A stretch of 34,706 bases of DNA from Candidatus Enterenecus avicola (GCA_018715985.1 DVKO01000072.1:1-34706), one strand, 5' to 3'; positions 20,601-28,229 are shown, numbered from the stretch's first letter. Translations and numbers: made by a program. Notes: a model not told the origin generated them from the letters alone.

Positions 20601-23020
20601 CCGGTGAAGGACAGGGTGACGCTGGCGTTGGTTGCCCCTCCGCTCACGTCCACGGAGGCGGAGGTGGTGCCCACGCCGGGGCGGTTTGCCTGGTTTTGCT
20701 GAGACTGCTCCACGGGGTTGCCGGAGGCATCGTACCGATACCCCTCAAATTGGGTAATCACATTGGAGGCCAGTCCTGCGTACACCGGGTAGAGCTCCAT
20801 GGGCTTGGTGATGGGGGTGTCAGGCTCATAAAATTCCCCGCTGTTTTTCAAATCCTGCAACAGGGCAGGGCTGGTTGCGGCATAGGAATAGGCATCGCCC
20901 CAGGCTGAAGGGACACGGGTGGTCCAGCCCAGCAGGGAGGTGTGTCCATCCCCGGGGGCCCGGACAGGAGTGACCGAGGGAAGCGCATCCTGATAGAAGT
21001 ACCAGTCGTCGGTCATATCGTCGTCGGCACTTCCCGTCTGCTTGTCCAGAGGATGGTTTTCAAAATCGTAGAATCGTACCATCGCCTGGAGCCTGGCGGT
21101 GAACAGGTCGTTGTCCTGCCACTGGATGTGCTGGTTTTCTGCGTTGAGGGGGGTATAGAGGTTGTCGGTGGAGACGGGGTTTTTCACGGACTCGACGCGG
21201 ATCTGCTCCCCGTTGGCCCCGTATACGGGGACGTTGGAAAGGGAGGCATAGGTCTCATACAGCTGCTCAAAGTAGCTGTGAGACTGGGGGGCGGTGTCAT
21301 CCAGAACATCCGGGAAGCGATACCAGCCGTACAGGCGGTAGCGCTGGTCGGTGGGGGTGTAGCGCAGAGTCAGCGCATTCTCGTTGGCGTAGACGCCCTG
21401 CACCGCAAAGGTGTAGGGGTCGGTGGTGGACACCGATGTGCCCACCAGGGCGGTGCCGTCAATGGTCACGGTGCCGCCGCCGGGAAAGTCCAGGGTGGCG
21501 GCCACCGAACTGCCGTGGACCGGAATGCCCAGTTCATAGTCCATGACCCACTTGTTTACGTGGGAGCCGTCGGCGTTGCCGGAGCGGGCATCGTAGTCGC
21601 TGGTACGGGGGGTGGTGCCGGTAAAATCAAAGTCAAAGGTCTCCCACGCCTCCCGGTTGGTGTAGAGAGTGTCGCTCCAGGGGCCAAAGCTGCCGTTGGA
21701 GCTGATCTCGCCGGTCAAATTGTCTCCCAGCGTGGTCATGGCGCGTTCGTTGCCGGCGTTGACACTGGCTTTGAAGAAAGAGCCGTAGATATTGGCCCGG
21801 GCGGCGTCAGATTCGCCCTGCCAAATATCCGCTACACCGGAGACGTTGACATCCCGTTGAATGATGGGGATGACCAGCAGGGCGTTGTACTGATAGGAGG
21901 TGGCCCGCCCGGCATAGTGGCAGCGGGTAATGGAACAGTTGTCGTCCCACACCTCGGCGGTAATGCCGCCAATATGGCCCACATTTATTCCCAGAACGGA
22001 GACATAGGTGGCGCAGTAGTAGTTCATCTCCGCGGTGGAGAAACAGTCGATGATGGCGGTGCCCGTGTCTCCGTCTCCGTTGTCGTTGGACCAGATGCGC
22101 CCGGCGATGCCGCCCACGTACAGGGTATTGCCGCCAATGGCGCCCACTGCCACATCGTAATAGATCTTGATGAGGGTTTTTCCCGCTGTATCACTGGCGG
22201 AGGTTCCTGTGGGGGCGTTTTCGTCATAGGGGGTGTCGCCGATGACCCGGGAGTACTCGATGGTGCTGCCCTCTGCGCAGCCCACCAGCCCGCCCAGGGC
22301 CAGAGGCTTCCCGGCCAGAGCGGCCACACCTGAGGTGTTGTTGGAGCGGATCCAGCAGTTGCGCACCTCGCAGTCGTACATGGTGGATTCGTTGATCTGC
22401 CCGGCAATTCCGCCGCCTCGAATGCCCAAGTCGGTGCCGATGAGCAGGACGTTGTCCGCTGCTTCCAGCTTCAGGGCGCTGTTCTTTACAGTGACGTGGC
22501 TGAACAGGGTGTTGTTGGCATACCCTACCACGATGCCGCCCCGTATATCGCTCTCAATGTCTGCGGACTCCAAGGTGAGGTTTTGGATGACGGCGCCGTC
22601 GGTGGCGGCAAACAGCCCGGTGTCTGCCCGGGGTTCATTCCACACCGTGTGGTAGCGCAGGCCATAGATGGTGTGGCCGTTGCCGTCAAAGGTGCCCTTG
22701 AAGGGGTTCTCCTGGCTGCCAAAGATACAGGTGGCGTAGGCGATTTCACTGTCTGAAGAGGTGTCGGTCACCACGGGGACCTGGATGTCACGGGTCAGCT
22801 TCAGTGTCACACCTTCAAAATTTTTGCTGCCGCCGGCCTCTGTGGTAAAGAGCGACTGGGCTTTCAGCTCACTGTAATCGGAAATCTCGATGACCTTGCC
22901 CTGGGCGTCGGCGTAGAGGTGCAGTGGAAACAGGCCCAACAGCAGCGCTGTGGCCAGACAGACGGACAGCCCCCTGCGCAGTGACGAGAAAAACGGCTTG
23001 TGTTGTCTCCTCTGTTTCAT
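17663..23020 (-). CDS. Giant secreted adhesin: GLUG-like beta-helix repeats, multiple InlB B-like repeats, C-terminal Cna-B/SpaA-like domain
   Basis: 1785 aa; signal peptide; FKGTFDGNGHTIYGL and GGIAGxxxx repeats; YRFLGWYEDG/YVFLGWADG/YIFLGWTAT with MELYPVY/MDLYPVY repeats; LTITKTVSGTDETGSDAPFLISVTL...VTNRQT; no LPxTG. Confidence 0.88.
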   Translation of the reverse strand: MKQRRQHKPFFSSLRRGLSVCLATALLLGLFPLHLYADAQGKVIEISDYSELKAQSLFTTEAGGSKNFEGVTLKLTRDIQVPVVTDTSSDSEIAYATCIFGSQENPFKGTFDGNGHTIYGLRYHTVWNEPRADTGLFAATDGAVIQNLTLESADIESDIRGGIVVGYANNTLFSHVTVKNSALKLEAADNVLLIGTDLGIRGGGIAGQINESTMYDCEVRNCWIRSNNTSGVAALAGKPLALGGLVGCAEGSTIEYSRVIGDTPYDENAPTGTSASDTAGKTLIKIYYDVAVGAIGGNTLYVGGIAGRIWSNDNGDGDTGTAIIDCFSTAEMNYYCATYVSVLGINVGHIGGITAEVWDDNCSITRCHYAGRATSYQYNALLVIPIIQRDVNVSGVADIWQGESDAARANIYGSFFKASVNAGNERAMTTLGDNLTGEISSNGSFGPWSDTLYTNREAWETFDFDFTGTTPRTSDYDARSGNADGSHVNKWVMDYELGIPVHGSSVAATLDFPGGGTVTIDGTALVGTSVSTTDPYTFAVQGVYANENALTLRYTPTDQRYRLYGWYRFPDVLDDTAPQSHSYFEQLYETYASLSNVPVYGANGEQIRVESVKNPVSTDNLYTPLNAENQHIQWQDNDLFTARLQAMVRFYDFENHPLDKQTGSADDDMTDDWYFYQDALPSVTPVRAPGDGHTSLLGWTTRVPSAWGDAYSYAATSPALLQDLKNSGEFYEPDTPITKPMELYPVYAGLASNVITQFEGYRYDASGNPVEQSQQNQANRPGVGTTSASVDVSGGATNASVTLSFTGANGGDLPDGYRFLGWYEDGRCISRLVSPTLTGVDLTVEHTYLARFEYAVSYMVQSGNWGSLIDSEYKDGKQYTQLWHTFEEPVRQIPGLNFSNETFDHWCTDGYQGSAPVTDQTVVHAPMPVYSHNEKAGIESFADIDLLLDFPGAGTALYDRGTTSYNGEITATPNSGYRFVGWSFENRDYDGENYNSSGTSNPRETGTDTTKNLVYMGRFVADIRFHAMDGTALSTVTRRYQQPLFDDAGTYTYPFYLYPETLTTVSHTWEAAPSSEGMAKDDYVFLGWADGAGLVNGDGTLTPEGAHLWDRYDEAGQFVTSHPDAAALYLLPGDTQVSSTMDLYPVYAQYDISYTTNFEQAGIQATNTYNVPTRPTENTRTPTEGNTYTVSFTVDNSTPVMKQDASAGLYTVTRVEVVNNTTGDRSDASPSADGSYTVTGLKLGNSYTVIAYYRPMVVIYHLGGATGDSLDISSCAPDTQLGRSPTPLNTAQRVGGSYIFLGWTATSPHTGEPFHQVSQADALPLVDEDTLVQRPMELWPVYIQAVDVQSNIDGTLTSAGQSPTDTRSLTIPNLHVQSGTLTAQEQVTVESDSHYVFVGWYRQDGTSGSPGTPVTRNTTFTLSGSDLYADGVTYTAVYEQAYQITYHGDEPGEIVYTALVSQNQNRSFVTTTQVSDEEGNLTQVTTPIDTEAFLYADRFLSVNQVFREWQYVPESGQPQRWAQFCNQTITDNMDLYPVVFAVTVSDRASLLEPLYRESSSTAPIDQSRLEVKVGLGTTHQDSSDVVSSVSVLVMSEYRQDQLTVSVLEQAYAPSGADMEAVEDVPVTLTLRRSADLSLSDSQASRLYGSQTTDSTGKAVFTLTGHLTITKTVSGTDETGSDAPFLISVTLGAQSQTLPVQAGQSLTVTEVPYGISWAVAEQADWAWRYDPSVSPYQGQITSYHDSAEVAVTNRQTSSQWFDNWAYAHNVYGTGASGTGLSDAGNP

Positions 23021-23032
23021 GGTGCTTCCTCC

Positions 23033-23611
23033 TCACGGCTCAGGCCACCCGGTGGCGGAGAGAACATCGGTGGTGTTGTTTTCACTCTGGACGGCCTGCG
23101 CGTCCACATCCAGATCGAACTGGCTGCCCGGATATGTCTGCGTAATGGAATTGATATCCTGAAAGATGACCTGAGTCATCAGCGCGTTCGTTGTCTCATG
23201 GGGGGTGAGGATCTGCTTGTAGTAGTACCAACCGTCCCGGTAGACCCAGTCGGCCTCGTTGAGCTGATAGGAGACCAGATCCCGGGTGTCGAATGCCTTG
23301 CCGTCAGCTGTTGTCCCCACCATATGCAGCGCCACTCGGACGTACATGGGGTGCTCCCCCGTGTTTTCCACCCGGAGGATCCGGCTGACGGCGCTGTGAG
23401 AGGTGATGTCAAAGGTGCTGTCCTGGGCGACTGGGACCTCCTCCCCGTGGGAATTGAGGGTGGTCTGCCGCAGGGCCAGCTGTAAGGCTCCGAAGGTCAG
23501 AATGTTGTCCGCAGTGGTCTGGCGTGTCAGAAATGCCGTCGTGGCGGCCGTCAGGCAGAGGGCCAGAACCGCGGCAAGGAAGATGCAAAGGGGGATGATC
23601 CGTTTTTTCAT
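23033..23611 (-). CDS. TasA/CalY-like secreted protein
   Basis: MKKRIIPLCIFLAAVLALCLTAATTAFLTRQTTADNILTFGALQLALRQT; RVENTGEHPMYVRVALHMV; ~192 aa. Confidence 0.7.
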   Translation of the reverse strand: MKKRIIPLCIFLAAVLALCLTAATTAFLTRQTTADNILTFGALQLALRQTTLNSHGEEVPVAQDSTFDITSHSAVSRILRVENTGEHPMYVRVALHMVGTTADGKAFDTRDLVSYQLNEADWVYRDGWYYYKQILTPHETTNALMTQVIFQDINSITQTYPGSQFDLDVDAQAVQSENNTTDVLSATGWPEP

Positions 23612-23719
23612 GTGCCTGGCCTCCCGCAATAGTCATTGGCTGAAAAGGGAACAACCGGAGGGCGGGGTTTCCCCAGCCCCCCGGTTGTCAGGGATTTTAC
23701 ACGGATGCAGTTTTGTCGG

Positions 23720-24454
23720 TTAAGGCTCGGAAGAAGGCACCAGCGCAGCGATGGCGGCGTTTTTGATGGTGTCCGCAGGAATGGCGGTGCCGTCGCCGTC
23801 GGTGGCCTGGTGGATGAAGCAGGAGACGGTAATGGACTTGTCGCCTTCAATGTTCAAATCCGCGGTGGAAGCGTTGTCACTCACCGTGACCTGGGTAAAT
23901 ACGGCCCTGGAGGTCCAGACATCGTTGTCCTTGGATGCCTTGAGGATCCCGGAGCTGTCTTCCCCCATGTACTTGAACAGACCGCCCACATAGGTGCGAT
24001 CGGCGGGGCCGGGTGTGGTCTGTCCGTCAACCGCCTGCCAGGCGTCGTTCAGCTTGAAGTAGACCGATTGATTCAGGAAGGGATTTTCCACGTAGACATA
24101 GATCACGGCGTCCTCACTGCCTGCGCCAATGCCCACATAGGGATCTTTGTACAGGGAGCCGCCGGGGACCAGCTTGTGCTCCGCAGTGGTATCCCAGGAG
24201 GGCTCGATGATGTAGCCAGATACACTGAGGTTGGGTTTTTCGGGATCGGGGTCAACACCGGGATCGGGGTCAGGGGTCTCGGGTTTGTCCGGGTCCGGTA
24301 CATTGAAGTTGCCCACGGTGAAGGTGTTGGTGACGGAGTCCTCGGCGGTCAGCCATGCCATGGTACCCGCAGTGATACAGGCCACCAGGGTCAGGCCCAG
24401 GACCGAGAGCAGAAGAGCTTTTTTTCGATTCTTCTTTTGTGTCTGCGCAGTCAT
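23720..24454 (-). CDS. TasA/CalY-like secreted protein with SipW-type signal and Pro/Asp linker
   Basis: MTAQTQKKNRKKALLLSVLGLTLVACITAGTMAWLTAEDSVTNTFTVGNFNVPDPDKPETPDPDPGVDPDPEKP; DAVIYVYVENPF. Confidence 0.82.
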   Translation of the reverse strand: MTAQTQKKNRKKALLLSVLGLTLVACITAGTMAWLTAEDSVTNTFTVGNFNVPDPDKPETPDPDPGVDPDPEKPNLSVSGYIIEPSWDTTAEHKLVPGGSLYKDPYVGIGAGSEDAVIYVYVENPFLNQSVYFKLNDAWQAVDGQTTPGPADRTYVGGLFKYMGEDSSGILKASKDNDVWTSRAVFTQVTVSDNASTADLNIEGDKSITVSCFIHQATDGDGTAIPADTIKNAAIAALVPSSEP

Positions 24455-24470
24455 GTCAATACACTCCTTT

Positions 24471-25012
24471 TTATATTCCGTTTTTGGTGGACGAAGTGGG
24501 CGAAGGGGGCAGCTTGTCCAGCAGCAAGGACACCCCAACCACCACCGCCAGAAGGGCCAAGAGCAGGTACATTCCAGGCGGAGTGGTGCAGAACTGATTG
24601 ACTTGCCCCAACATGGGGAGACAGAGCACGGGCGTTCCAATCAGGTTTTCAAAGGGAACCGGTGCTGCATCCGGCAAAATATTTCCCTGTTCGTCCCGGT
24701 TGTTGATGCCCTGGGTGTAGAATTGGCGCGTCTCAGCGTCAATCCGCCGCACTTGGTGGGTGGCGATGCTGTCACTGCCGGGCATGGTAAAGGTGATGGT
24801 CTGTCCCACCTGAACCTGTTCCGGAGAGACGGAGCGGACATAGATCAGCGCTCCCACCGGGTATTCCGGCTCCATACTTCCGCTGGTCACCACAAAGAGC
24901 TGAAAGCCCAGCAGCCTGGGTACCCCAAAGGCAAAGAGAAGTACCGCAGCCAGCGCCAGCAAAATAAGGGTCAGAATACTCCAAAAGGTTCGGAAAAAGC
25001 CGATAACGTCAC
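24471..25012 (-). CDS. sipW: SipW-type (ER-like, Ser/His) signal peptidase I; start codon unresolved
   Basis: TSGSMEPEYPVGALIYVRSVSPEQVQVGQTITFTMPGSDSIATHQVRRI (Ser...His dyad) flanked by TMs. The best SD-positioned GTG (25012) is out of frame with the body. Confidence 0.82.
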
Positions 25013-25124
25013 TTCCTTCCTCCGTATATGCTTGACCCGTATGGGAATACGACAGAATAGAGTGAACGAGTTTCCACAAAAAACACTCTCGCTTCAGTGC
25101 ATCTTGCACAATTAAAGTGTAAAT

Positions 25125-25153
25125 ATGATAGCATATATTTGAAGAAATGTCAA
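25125..25153 (-). promoter_or_regulatory. Consensus SigA promoter for the sipW operon
   Basis: Minus strand TTGACA-17 nt-TATCAT, about 110 nt upstream of GGAGGAAGG SD. Confidence 0.85.
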
Positions 25154-25246
25154 ATGAACTGAAATAAGGGAAAATAGGGCACAGGATTAAAGAATTTGCA
25201 GTTGGATAACGATTAGTAAGGGCTGTGGTAGTGATAGCGGACACCT

Positions 25247-25283
25247 AAAAGAATACGCCCCAGGCAGGTCGCCCAGAGCGTAT
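25247..25283 (-). terminator. Probable terminator downstream of the RelE/ParE-type toxin gene
   Basis: Minus strand ATACGC...GCGTAT stem with inner CTGGGCG/CCTGGGG, followed by TCTTTT. Confidence 0.5.
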
Positions 25284-25286
25284 CTG

Positions 25287-25622
25287 TTAGTTCATATCCA
25301 AATTGGACAGCTGGTGCCGCTGATCTCTGCGGCCATAGATGATGCCGAAGACTGGAACCTTCTTAGCTTCCTCGTCTACCCAGAAATAGACCAGGTAGTT
25401 TTTGACTGGGAGCTTATGTACGCCCTGACTGTGCCAGGGTTCCTCTTCGGTAAGGGGCACACGGTTGGGAAACTGATCCAGAGATGCGATTTCCTTTTCC
25501 AGAGTGTCCAGCATCTTCATGGCAGTGCCGGGAGCTTGCAGAGTGTAGCTGATATAGCTGATAAGCTCTCTCAGTTGCTCTTGGGCCTGCGGTGTGATTT
25601 TTACTGTGTATTTTTCAGGCAT
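25287..25622 (-). CDS. RelE/ParE-family toxin
   Basis: 111 aa; YTVKITPQAQEQLRELISYIS...KLPVKNYLVYFWVDEEAKKVPVFGIIYGRRD; directly after a RelB/DinJ-like gene. Confidence 0.88.
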   Translation of the reverse strand: MPEKYTVKITPQAQEQLRELISYISYTLQAPGTAMKMLDTLEKEIASLDQFPNRVPLTEEEPWHSQGVHKLPVKNYLVYFWVDEEAKKVPVFGIIYGRRDQRHQLSNLDMN

Positions 25623-25924
25623 TACTGCATCTCCCGTCTCAGATCTGCAAATACATCAGACGCAGCACGGGATTTATCTGCCTTGGCTTCGTTCATACCA
25701 CGCGCCATCATTGCATGGAAAGCGGCCTCGTCCATCTCGTCCCGGGCGACCGGCACAGCGGGAACGGCAAGAGAGAACGGAATGCTGCGAGTCATGATGA
25801 TCTGCTTATAGAGCGTGTTGATCACAACGGAAGCAGGGATGCCCAGCATCTCCATAATCGCTTCAGCTTGCTCTTTAACGCTCGGTTCGACACGAGCCAT
25901 TACATTAGCGGTCTTAGTTGCCAT
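25622..25924 (-). CDS. RelB/DinJ-family antitoxin
   Basis: 100 aa; NVMARVEPSVKEQAEAIMEMLGIPASVVINTLYKQIIMTRSIPFSLAVP. Confidence 0.9.
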   Translation of the reverse strand: MATKTANVMARVEPSVKEQAEAIMEMLGIPASVVINTLYKQIIMTRSIPFSLAVPAVPVARDEMDEAAFHAMMARGMNEAKADKSRAASDVFADLRREMQ

Positions 25925-25948
25925 AGTTCATACCACCTTTCTGGCTCT

Positions 25949-25980
25949 ATTATAACCCATTGTATTGCTGATTGCAATAC
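25949..25980 (-). promoter_or_regulatory. Promoter and putative operator of the RelBE-type operon
   Basis: Minus strand TTGCAA-17 nt-TATAAT; GTATTGC-tgatt-GCAATAC inverted repeat (25962-25980) covers the -35. Confidence 0.75.
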
Positions 25981-26000
25981 AAAAATCAAAAATTTACAAT

Positions 26001-26813
26001 TCAAATGGTGATGCTGTCAGCGCGAGAGGCCAGCTGCCAGAATACCCAGCGATCCAAAGCCATGAAATCGCCAGCATTTTTGAACTGGGGCTGCTTGAAC
26101 AGCATCCGCAGCGTGATGGCCACGGCCACCTCATGCTTGCAGAGATCGGAGTAGGGACAGTCGCAGTAGATGTCGGTCATCATGCCGTCATTAAAATGGA
26201 AGTCAACCCGGTACCACTTGGTACCTTCCACATAAGCATGGCCTACACCGTTCTGGACACAGAGATAACGCACACGGCCTTCCGTGCAATAGCCAACAGC
26301 CCGCTCGGCGATGGCGGAGGTGATATCCTCGCAGGCTTCGATGTTGTTGATGTCGATGGTGTATCCCTCGCCAGAGATCACCTCGTCCTCATCTTCGTCC
26401 TCGTCCTTCTTCTTCTTGGGGTCTTCGGGTGGAGTGACCCAACCACCGAACTGTTCCGGGGTAATGGCGATCTGATCGAAGGATACCATCTTGTCCCGTA
26501 CACCAGTGAAGGAGCCGTGGATCGTCAGATCCAGCAGGGACAGCACACGCTCATAGTCAGAGGTGTGGATGCGGAACTTGGTGGTGACGGAAACAACCAC
26601 GCCGGGTTCACCAGCCAGCTTACCGCTGACATAGACCACATCGCCCTCTTGCAGATCGAAGCGGTCGTTATAGTATGCCAGAGGCATGGAGTGGCATTCA
26701 AAGCGAACCTTCACCAGCGACTTCACAGGAGTCATGCTTCGGATGGTGGTGGGGGCTACGGGTGTTTCCGTTTTGGGTTCATTGCTGGACATAAAGCCGA
26801 TCATTCTTCTCAT
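26001..26813 (-). CDS. SWIM zinc-finger-like domain protein
   Basis: 270 aa; CDCPYSDLCKHEVAVAITLRML matches CxCxnCxH SWIM motif; Lys/Asp/Glu linker. Confidence 0.6.
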   Translation of the reverse strand: MRRMIGFMSSNEPKTETPVAPTTIRSMTPVKSLVKVRFECHSMPLAYYNDRFDLQEGDVVYVSGKLAGEPGVVVSVTTKFRIHTSDYERVLSLLDLTIHGSFTGVRDKMVSFDQIAITPEQFGGWVTPPEDPKKKKDEDEDEDEVISGEGYTIDINNIEACEDITSAIAERAVGYCTEGRVRYLCVQNGVGHAYVEGTKWYRVDFHFNDGMMTDIYCDCPYSDLCKHEVAVAITLRMLFKQPQFKNAGDFMALDRWVFWQLASRADSITI

Positions 26814-26827
26814 AGCGATGCCTCCTA

Positions 26828-27409
26828 TTACAAGTAGATGTTGTCCATGATGGAATAGAGCTGGTTTGCGTTATAGCGGCGGTTGTCCGTGCCGCGCTGG
26901 TAAGGCCGTGTATTTCTCCGCAGATTGCGCATACTGTCTGCTTTCTGCTTGGCCTTCTTCTCCTGCCGTCTGCGGTAAATATCGTGCTGGATAATGTATT
27001 CCAGGTACCCAACAATCGTCTTGCTGCGTGTGGCCTGGGAGTGGTAACCCGGGACGATGCTGGGGATCTCTTCGTACTTGTGATATGTATTCTTGTGATA
27101 GAGGAAGAGCTTGTTTGCCTTACCGTTGACGATGATCCGCCACTTGCTTCTGGGGGTGTGGACATGGAGCTGGCCGTCTTCCAACCAGCAGGATACGCCA
27201 TTTTCCTGGCAGAACTGATTCACGGCTTTCTGCTCTTTTCGGAGCCTCATGCCAACAAGGGAGCAGCAGTTACACATACGATAACCGGCCAGCCGGGCTT
27301 CCTCCGGGGTGGCAAACTGCTTTTTGTACTCTTTGCGAATGCGACGGGCGATCTTGCAGTGAGGAAGGTGGAATACTTTCTCATTGCTTTTTGTGCTGTA
27401 AAATACCAC
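26828..27409 (-). CDS. Protein with Ada-like metal-binding N-terminal domain and basic C-terminus
   Basis: VFHLPHCKIARRIRKEYKKQFATPEEARLAGYRMCNCC resembles the Ada Cys4 Zn domain; 193 aa. Confidence 0.55.
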   Translation of the reverse strand: MVFYSTKSNEKVFHLPHCKIARRIRKEYKKQFATPEEARLAGYRMCNCCSLVGMRLRKEQKAVNQFCQENGVSCWLEDGQLHVHTPRSKWRIIVNGKANKLFLYHKNTYHKYEEIPSIVPGYHSQATRSKTIVGYLEYIIQHDIYRRRQEKKAKQKADSMRNLRRNTRPYQRGTDNRRYNANQLYSIMDNIYL

Positions 27410-27482
27410 GAGGGGTCAACTCCTTTCTTTGTATGACCTAATTATAAAATGATAAGTGTCCCATAAAACGGACTAATATGTA

Positions 27483-27510
27483 GCCCATATGCCCATATGC
27501 AGCCCATATG
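27483..27510. repeat. Three GCCCATATG direct repeats (each containing palindrome CATATG)
   Basis: tagcccatatgcccatatgcagcccatatgcac upstream of the 27409 start. Confidence 0.7.
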
Positions 27511-27565
27511 CACGTTTACGGATTGTTGATGAAATACCTGTTTTTCTGTGCTATAATAACAAAAA

Positions 27566-28084
27566 TCAACATCGAGGAGGTTTCCTATCACCCTTCACAA
27601 CGGTATGGATGCGATAGGTTTCCTTGGCGGTTTCCTCCGTAGGATAGATTGCTACACCGTCATTGGTGAACACATAGGTGCCGGGTTTCTTGTCCGCTGC
27701 CGCCTTTGCATTGGCCAGAATGCGGTAAGCACCCACCTGGGACTTCTTGTCTGCCCAGCTCTTACGCACACGGTAATAGCCAGTGGTCAGCTTCTCGGGA
27801 TACTCGACAGCCGCCTCAGAATCATCGGTCCCGGATTCGATTTCCACAGGGGTGTCCTGTTCGGCCAGAAGCAGACGGACGGCCTCACGGAAGGTGTCCA
27901 TGGACTTGCCGTGCTTGGGGAACCAGTGCATGACATCGCCATGGTTAGAAGCGACGCCCTTGCGGTAACCTTCGGAGTGGCAGATGATGTCCTTCTCGGT
28001 CAGACCATAGAGTTTGCACAGATAGGCAGGGAGAATGCGGATTTCTGCATACAGAAAAGAAGCAACAGGGATAACGACGCCAAA
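27566..28084 (-). pseudogene. Doubly truncated N-acetylmuramoyl-L-alanine amidase (phage endolysin-like) remnant
   Basis: PAYLCKLYGLTEKDIICHSEGYRKGVASNHGDVMHWFPKHGKSMDTFREAV...YYRVRKSWADKKSQVGAYRILANAKAAADKKPGTYVF; no start or catalytic N-terminal half; 3' end breaks at VVKGD. Confidence 0.75.
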
Positions 28085-28093
28085 TTAAAATAA

Positions 28094-28124
28094 AAAAGAC
28101 AACCTCACATGAGGTTGTCTTTTT
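28094..28124 (-). terminator. Terminator downstream of tRNA-Thr/tRNA-Tyr
   Basis: AAAAGACAACCTC-acat-GAGGTTGTCTTTT. Confidence 0.85.
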
Positions 28125-28208
28125 GGTGGAGGAGGATGGATTCGAACCATCGAAGTCGAAGACAACAGATTTACAGTCTGCCCCCTTTGGCCACTTGGGT
28201 ACTCCTCC
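28124..28208 (-). tRNA. tRNA-Tyr(GTA)
   Basis: Class II tRNA, anticodon loop CTGTAAA, GGAGGAG acceptor, CCA encoded. Confidence 0.95.
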
Positions 28209-28229
28209 ATATGAAATTGTGTCAAAACG

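Noticed and set aside
19076-20908. 610-aa plus-strand ORF (and 20942-22333)
   Set aside because: Antisense of the giant adhesin; no recognisable domains.
27605-28093. 162-aa plus-strand ORF
   Set aside because: Antisense to the amidase remnant, and its ATG is too far from the GAGGAGG SD-like sequence.
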